This document shows, in pieces, positions 59,430 to 64,000 of a stretch of DNA of 64,000 nucleotides. Numbering within the stretch: the stretch's first letter is position 1; each line of letters starts with the position of its first letter. The position numbers and the translations under genes are program-made. A model generated the notes under the pieces. It was not told the origin of the DNA, ran no database searches, and saw only the letters and a program-made list of their open reading frames with translations. This DNA comes from Agrilutibacter niabensis. Lineage in GTDB: Bacteria; Pseudomonadota; Gammaproteobacteria; Xanthomonadales; Xanthomonadaceae. The stretch is from the NCBI RefSeq assembly GCF_042657165.1, contig NZ_JBHSNJ010000012.1, positions 1,488,001 through 1,552,000 on the forward strand, written 5' to 3'.

Positions 59430-60141
59430 CTGCCTCGTGCTGGGAGGCGCCTTGCTCAGTGGCCTGCTTGGCGGTGCTCACTGTGCGGCGATGTGCGGCG
59501 GCATCGCTACGAGCCTGTCGGTGCAGCAGCGCGGCGGCTGGTGGATGGCGTTGCAACCGAACCTGGGCCGCGTCGCCGGCTATACGCTCGCGGGCGCGAT
59601 CGTCGGCGGGATAGGCAACGGCCTGCTCGACCTGGCGCGACTGCCCGCGCTCAGCATCGCCTTGCGGGCCACGGTGGGCCTGGTGCTGATCATCGCGGCC
59701 CTGCGCCTGCTCGATCGCCGCGGCCGCCTGCATTTCCTCGGTACACCGGGCGGACGCGCCTGGCAGTGGCTGCGCCCGCTGCAGCGGCGCTTCCTGCCAG
59801 CCGATACCGCCGGCAAGCGCATCGCGCTGGGCCTGCTCTGGGGCTGGATGCCATGCGGCCTGAGCACCACGCTGCTGGCCGCCGCGTGGCTGCAGGCGAG
59901 TGCGCTCCATGGCGGAATGACGATGGCTGCATTCGGGCTGGGCACCCTGCCGGTGATGTTGCCGCTGACCTGGGCGGGCGCGCGTTTCGGACAACGCCTG
60001 CAGCGAGGTGGCTGGCGCACGGCAATGGGTCTGTGCGTGATGCTCGCGGGTGTGCTGACACTGGCCGCGCCGTGGCTGATGCATGCGCCCGCGGTGCACG
60101 GCGTGCTCGCGCTGCTGGGCTGCCGCAGCCTGCCGGTGTAG
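59419..60141 (+). CDS. TauE/SafE-like membrane protein of the cco cluster
   Basis: A 240-residue membrane protein with about six helices. GALLSGLLGGAHCAAMCGGIATSL, GRVAGYTLAGAIVGG and GLLWGWMPCGLSTTLLAAAW match the UreH/TauE-SafE-like proteins that end most proteobacterial cco assembly clusters and are proposed copper or thiol transporters; Cys pairs AMCGG and MPCGL support this. Overlaps ccoS by 11 bases. Its stop abuts the fnr stop with no spacer. Confidence 0.85.
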   Translation: MPIDCLVLGGALLSGLLGGAHCAAMCGGIATSLSVQQRGGWWMALQPNLGRVAGYTLAGAIVGGIGNGLLDLARLPALSIALRATVGLVLIIAALRLLDRRGRLHFLGTPGGRAWQWLRPLQRRFLPADTAGKRIALGLLWGWMPCGLSTTLLAAAWLQASALHGGMTMAAFGLGTLPVMLPLTWAGARFGQRLQRGGWRTAMGLCVMLAGVLTLAAPWLMHAPAVHGVLALLGCRSLPV

Positions 60142-60903
60142 CTAGGCGCGGCCGCGGCGCCGGGGTTCCTCGTGCTCGGCATCGTGCGCGAGCCGCCTGA
60201 GTTCATCGGGATCGCGAACATCGATACGCCGGCCAACGACCTCGATCACCCTGTCTTCCTGGAGTTTGGTGAAGCCGCGGCTCACCGTCTCCAGCGCGAG
60301 GCCCAGGTAGTGCGCGATGTCCTCGCGGCTCATCGGCAGCTTGAACTGCGTCGGCGACTGGCCGATGTTGCGGTAACGCTCGGACAGCCCGTGCAGGAAC
60401 AGCGCAATGCGCTCCCCCGCCTGCCGCCGCAACAGCATCCCGAGGTGGTCCTGGTCGCGCCCCACGCACTGGCCGATGACGCGCAGCAGTTGCTGCTGCA
60501 GGCTCGGCAACTTCGCCGCGACGGCCGTCAGTTGATCGAACGGGACCTCGCACACGTTAGCGGAGGTCAGCGCCACGGCCTCGCAGCGGTGCGCACCCGT
60601 GCCCAGCGCGTCGAGGCCGATCAGTTCGCCAGGAAGGTGGAAGTCGACCACCTGCTCCTCGCCTTCCTCGCTGATGCTGACGGTCTTGAACGCACCGTCG
60701 CGCGCCACGTACACGGCCGTCAGCGGATCACCCAGCCTGTACAGGCGCTCCCCGCGAGACATCGTACGCAGCCGCCTGACGATGTCTTCCAGCCGCTGCA
60801 GGTCGTGGGGACTGATTCCGGCCGGCAGGCACAGCTTCTGCAACGCACAGTGACCGCAGCCGTGCTGGATCGTCGCCACGTCGAGGACCGTTGAATCGGA
60901 CAT
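60142..60903 (-). CDS. fnr: FNR-type regulator of the cbb3 cluster
   Basis: A 253-residue Crp/Fnr-family activator with the four Fe-S cysteines C16-x2-C19-x5-C25 and C107, the helix-turn-helix MSREDIAHYLGLALETVSRGFTKLQEDR (E..SR) and barrel motif SRGERLYRLGD. It is the closer match to classical FNR (Anr/Btr), next to its expected cco targets. The stop is directly adjacent to the TauE-like gene's stop (TAG/CTA palindrome). With the second FNR-type protein at 32856 it may divide oxygen and NO sensing. Confidence 0.93.
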   Translation of the reverse strand: MSDSTVLDVATIQHGCGHCALQKLCLPAGISPHDLQRLEDIVRRLRTMSRGERLYRLGDPLTAVYVARDGAFKTVSISEEGEEQVVDFHLPGELIGLDALGTGAHRCEAVALTSANVCEVPFDQLTAVAAKLPSLQQQLLRVIGQCVGRDQDHLGMLLRRQAGERIALFLHGLSERYRNIGQSPTQFKLPMSREDIAHYLGLALETVSRGFTKLQEDRVIEVVGRRIDVRDPDELRRLAHDAEHEEPRRRGRA

Positions 60904-61056
60904 GCGGGTATGGTGCCACGATTGTGCACCCGCTTCCTGATTAACCTCCCGCCAACAAAGCGACAGCGGGCACTGACGAAGCCGGCGACGTATGGGCTGT
61001 TGCAGATCCAGCTGCCATCCGGCCGCCGCTGTCGTCCAGGCCCGTCCCCTGCACAA

Positions 61057-61083
61057 AGAAAAAGCGGGCCGAAGCCCGCTTTC
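61057..61083 (-). terminator. Intrinsic terminator of pnp
   Basis: On the minus strand AAAGCGGGC-TTCG-GCCCGCTTTTTC: a 9-base stem with a stable TTCG tetraloop and T-run, 28 bases after the pnp stop. Confidence 0.93.
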
Positions 61084-61110
61084 CCATGTTGAAGCACTGA
61101 AGGCAGCGGC

Positions 61111-63219
61111 TTACTCGGCCGTCACGCCCTCGCCTTCTTCCACGGCCTTGATCGACAGGCGGATGCGGCCCTGTTTGTCGACTTCCAGCACCTTGACCTT
61201 GACCACGTCGCCTTCCTTGAGCTTGTCGGAGACCTTCTCGACGCGCTCGCTGGAGATCTGCGAGACGTGCACCAGGCCATCCTTGCCCGGCAGGATGGTG
61301 ACGAACGCACCGAAGTCCATGATCTTTGCGACCTTGCCTTCGTAGATGCGGCCCGGCTCGACGTCCGAGGTGATCTGTTCGATGCGGTCCTTGGCGGCCT
61401 GCGCGGCGGCGGCATTGACCGAAGCGATGACGATGGTGCCGTCGTCCTGGATGTCGATCTGGGTGCCGGTTTCCTTGGTGATGGCCTGGATGGTCGAGCC
61501 GCCCTTGCCGATCACTTCGCGGATCTTGTCCGGGTGGATCTTCATCGTCAGCAGGCGCGGGGCGAACTCGCTCAGTTCGCTGCGCGGCGTGGTGAGGGCA
61601 TGCGCCATCTCGCCGAGGATGTGCAGGCGACCGGCCTTGGCCTGGGCCAGCGCGGTCTTCATGATCTCTTCGGTGATGCCCTGGATCTTGATGTCCATCT
61701 GCAGGGCGGTCACGCCATCGGCGGTGCCGGCGACCTTGAAGTCCATGTCGCCCAGGTGGTCTTCGTCACCCAGGATGTCGGACAGGACGACGAACTTGTC
61801 GTCTTCCTTCACCAGGCCCATCGCGATGCCGGCAACCGGCGCCTTGATCGGCACGCCCGCGTCCATCAGCGCCAGCGAGGAACCGCAGACCGAGGCCATC
61901 GACGAGGAACCGTTCGACTCGGTGATCTCCGAAACGATGCGGATGGTGTACGGGAATTCTTCCATCGACGGCATCACTGCCAGCACGCCGCGCTTGGCGA
62001 GGCGGCCGTGGCCGATCTCGCGACGCTTCGGGCCCATCATGCGGCCGCACTCACCGACCGAGTAGGGCGGGAAGTTGTAATGGAACAGGAAGTGTTCCTT
62101 GTACTCGCCCGAGACGGCGTCGATGATCTGGCCGTCGCGCGCGGTGCCCAGCGTCGCCACGACGATCGCCTGGGTCTCGCCGCGGGTGAACAGCGAGGAG
62201 CCGTGGGTACGCGGCAGCACGCTGACCTTCGAGGCGATCGGGCGCACGGTGTCCAGCGCGCGACCGTCGATGCGGACCTTGGTGTCGAGCACCGAGCCGC
62301 GCATGGTCTGGTACTCGAGCTCGCCGAATTCCTTCGACATCTCGCCTGCGTTCCAGCCTTCGGATTCGGCACGGCCGGCCAGTGCGGCCATCACGTCCTT
62401 CTTGATCGCCGAGATGGCGTCGCGACGCTGCAGCTTGTCGCGGACCTGGAAGGCCTGGGCGAGCTGGCCGCCGACGGCTTCCTTCAGGGCACCGATCATG
62501 CTGGTGTTCTTTTCCGGAGCGGTCCACGTCGACGGCTTGGTGCCGGCCTCGACGACGAGCTCGTTGATCACGTTGATGACCTTCTGCATCTCGCGATGAC
62601 CGAACATCACCGCGCCGAGCATCACCTCTTCCGAGAGCATCTTCGCTTCGGATTCGACCATCAGCACCGCGTTGGAGGTGCCGGCGACGACGAGTTCGAG
62701 CTGCGAATCGGCCAGCTCGGTGGCGGTCGGGTTCAGCAGGTACTGGCCGTTCTTGTAGCCGACCTTGGCGGCGCCGATCGGACCCTGGAACGGGGTGCCG
62801 GCCAGCGCGAGCGCGGCGGACGCACCGATCAGCGCGGGGATGTCGCCGTCGACTTCCGGATTCATCGACATCACGGTGGCGATGATCTGGACTTCGTTCT
62901 TGTAGTCCTCGGGGAAGAGAGGACGGATCGGGCGATCGATGAGGCGCGAGATCAGCGTCTCCTTCTCGGTCGCACGGCCTTCACGCTTGAAGAAGCCACC
63001 CGGGATGCGGCCGCCGGCATAGAACTTTTCCTGGTAATCGACGGTGAGCGGGAAGAAGTCCTGGCCTTCGCGCGCGGACTTGGCGGCGACAGCGGCGACC
63101 AGCAGCACAGTGCCGTCGACGGAAACCATGACGGCGCCGCCGGCCTGGCGGGCGATCTCGCCGGTTTCGAGGGTGTAGGTCTGGTTGCCGTACTGGAAGG
63201 TTTTGGTGATTTTTGCCAC
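61111..63219 (-). CDS. pnp: Polynucleotide phosphorylase
   Basis: A 702-residue 3'-5' exoribonuclease of the degradosome. Two RNase PH domains (MSVDGTVLLVAAV, FTRGETQAIVVATLG), a KH domain (HPDKIREVIGKGGSTIQAI) and an S1 domain (GRIYEGKVAKIMDFGAFVTILPGKDGLVHVSQI) are in order. Start is GTG (GTGGCAAAAATC) with AGGA upstream; an ATG further upstream gives a non-conserved extension. The 250-base space to rpsO holds a terminator and may hold an RNase III autoregulatory leader, as in E. coli; this was not proven. Confidence 0.97.
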   Translation of the reverse strand: MAKITKTFQYGNQTYTLETGEIARQAGGAVMVSVDGTVLLVAAVAAKSAREGQDFFPLTVDYQEKFYAGGRIPGGFFKREGRATEKETLISRLIDRPIRPLFPEDYKNEVQIIATVMSMNPEVDGDIPALIGASAALALAGTPFQGPIGAAKVGYKNGQYLLNPTATELADSQLELVVAGTSNAVLMVESEAKMLSEEVMLGAVMFGHREMQKVINVINELVVEAGTKPSTWTAPEKNTSMIGALKEAVGGQLAQAFQVRDKLQRRDAISAIKKDVMAALAGRAESEGWNAGEMSKEFGELEYQTMRGSVLDTKVRIDGRALDTVRPIASKVSVLPRTHGSSLFTRGETQAIVVATLGTARDGQIIDAVSGEYKEHFLFHYNFPPYSVGECGRMMGPKRREIGHGRLAKRGVLAVMPSMEEFPYTIRIVSEITESNGSSSMASVCGSSLALMDAGVPIKAPVAGIAMGLVKEDDKFVVLSDILGDEDHLGDMDFKVAGTADGVTALQMDIKIQGITEEIMKTALAQAKAGRLHILGEMAHALTTPRSELSEFAPRLLTMKIHPDKIREVIGKGGSTIQAITKETGTQIDIQDDGTIVIASVNAAAAQAAKDRIEQITSDVEPGRIYEGKVAKIMDFGAFVTILPGKDGLVHVSQISSERVEKVSDKLKEGDVVKVKVLEVDKQGRIRLSIKAVEEGEGVTAE

Positions 63220-63428
63220 GTTGGATGATCCTGTTTTCTTGATTCGTTCCACACGGGCCCCTGCCCGATGCGGTCGGCTGCGGTATGGCAGCCTGTGTTG
63301 CTGTTGGCTCTTCCGAATGCGGGAACCCAACTGCGTTCCGATCGGTTACCAGCCTGTGGTTCGCCGCTGTCGGCCGCGCGCGCGGCGTCAACTGTTTCGC
63401 GGTTTTGAATTTGGTCGCGGGCGGACCG

Positions 63429-63459
63429 AAAAAAACCGCGGCGCATCGCTGCGCCGCGG
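63429..63459 (-). terminator. Intrinsic terminator of rpsO
   Basis: On the minus strand CCGCGGCGC-AGCGAT-GCGCCGCGG followed by seven T, 12 bases after the rpsO stop. It would reduce readthrough into pnp. Confidence 0.95.
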
Positions 63460-63470
63460 TCGGTATCACG

Positions 63471-63731
63471 TTATCGGCGCAGACCGAGCTTCTCGATCAG
63501 GGCCTTGTAGCGCTCGTTGTCCTTGCGCTTGAGGTAGTCGAGCAGGCTGCGACGGCGGTTGACCATCTGCAGCAGGCCACGACGGCTGTGGTGATCCTGC
63601 TTGTGGATCTTGAAGTGGCCGGTGAGCTGCTCGATGCGGGCGGTCAGGAGAGCGACCTGGACTTCCGGGGAGCCGGTGTCACCCGTGCCGCGCTTGTGTT
63701 CTTCGATGATCTTGCTGGTGTCGATGGACAT
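63471..63731 (-). CDS. rpsO: 30S ribosomal protein S15
   Basis: An 86-residue S15: HKRGTGDTGSPEVQVALLTARIEQLTGHFKIHKQDHHSRRGLLQMVNRRRSLLDYLKR is the S15 family core. Initiates at ATG 63731. Binds the central domain of 16S rRNA. The rpsO-pnp order is conserved. Its leader has room for a translational control element, not recognised here. Confidence 0.98.
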   Translation of the reverse strand: MSIDTSKIIEEHKRGTGDTGSPEVQVALLTARIEQLTGHFKIHKQDHHSRRGLLQMVNRRRSLLDYLKRKDNERYKALIEKLGLRR

Positions 63732-63863
63732 CGTTATTGCCTTGTTTAGATGCGAGGCCTGCAGAAACGCGAATCGGCAAAAGCATTGCCGACGCACCGC
63801 CTGGTCCGCCGCTTGCGTAGTGGATTGTTGTTGGGCTTTCCAAAGTCATTGAAAAGCCTGCGG

Positions 63864-63890
63864 ATTGTAGCAGCGGGGGCGCCCGATTGC
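63864..63890 (-). promoter_or_regulatory. Possible promoter of rpsO-pnp
   Basis: On the minus strand TACAAT (63869-63864) is a good -10 hexamer; TCGCAA 17 bases upstream is a weak -35. No gene is visible in the last 130 bases of the window. Confidence 0.35.
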
Positions 63891-64000
63891 GACCGGATCA
63901 ACCCCTTCGGGCAGGGCCGCTCCCGGCTCGCGGCCCGGCTGGCAATCGCGCCGCCTGGGGATCGCCCGCGCGATTTCCCACCGCCGCCTCGGCTGTCCAG

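Overview
The window is high-GC DNA with gene content and order typical of Lysobacteraceae/Xanthomonadaceae (Lysobacter, Luteimonas or Pseudoxanthomonas relatives): a dksA with a long Lys/Ala/Pro tail, yidD-pyrC, rpsO-pnp, and FNR-controlled cbb3 oxidase genes. The genus is an inference. No rRNA, tRNA, CRISPR array or insertion sequence was recognised.

Layout. Positions 1-5871 hold core genes: dksA (partial), yidD, a dihydroorotase, an M23 peptidase lipoprotein, folE2 and a glycerol-3-phosphate dehydrogenase. From 6015 to 14240 lies an AT-richer, single-strand block encoding part of a type IV secretion system (virB1-B2-B3-B4-B5-like-B6, a DUF4189 protein and virD4). The virB7-B11 genes are absent from the window, so this is probably an acquired island or a split system. 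From 14466 to 18485 are a phospholipase D-like lipoprotein, a secreted cyanophycinase-like peptidase, a glycine-rich exported protein and an alpha-carbonic anhydrase. From 18806 to 27349 is an alpha-mannoside locus: a GH92 mannosidase divergent from lacI, a sugar MFS transporter, a PfkB kinase, a mannose-isomerase-like AGE protein and a GH47 mannosidase. The four genes lacI to isomerase overlap by ATGA. Two inverted copies of the palindrome TTAGAWCGWTCTAA mark the divergent promoter region, so mannosides can be trimmed, imported, isomerised to fructose and phosphorylated under LacI control.

After small hypothetical genes, a fasciclin protein and a MocR-type regulator (27388-31352), the stretch 31399-60903 is an oxygen/nitric-oxide island. 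It carries hemN, two FNR-type regulators with Fe-S cysteines, quinol NO reductase, NnrS, a PLP decarboxylase paired with a cysteine-synthase-like enzyme, a porin operon, haem-fused nirK with nirV, SCO and azurin, a tandem universal stress protein, ccoNOQP, and ccoG-H-I-S with a TauE-like protein. Seven FNR/DNR-type boxes (TTGAY-N4-RTCAR) stand in front of its transcription units and tie them into one low-oxygen regulon. Nitrite to N2O reduction is encoded; no nitrate or N2O reductase lies here. fabA-fabB and a decayed nadB-like fragment are embedded in it.

The window closes with pnp and rpsO on the minus strand, each with a clear intrinsic terminator.
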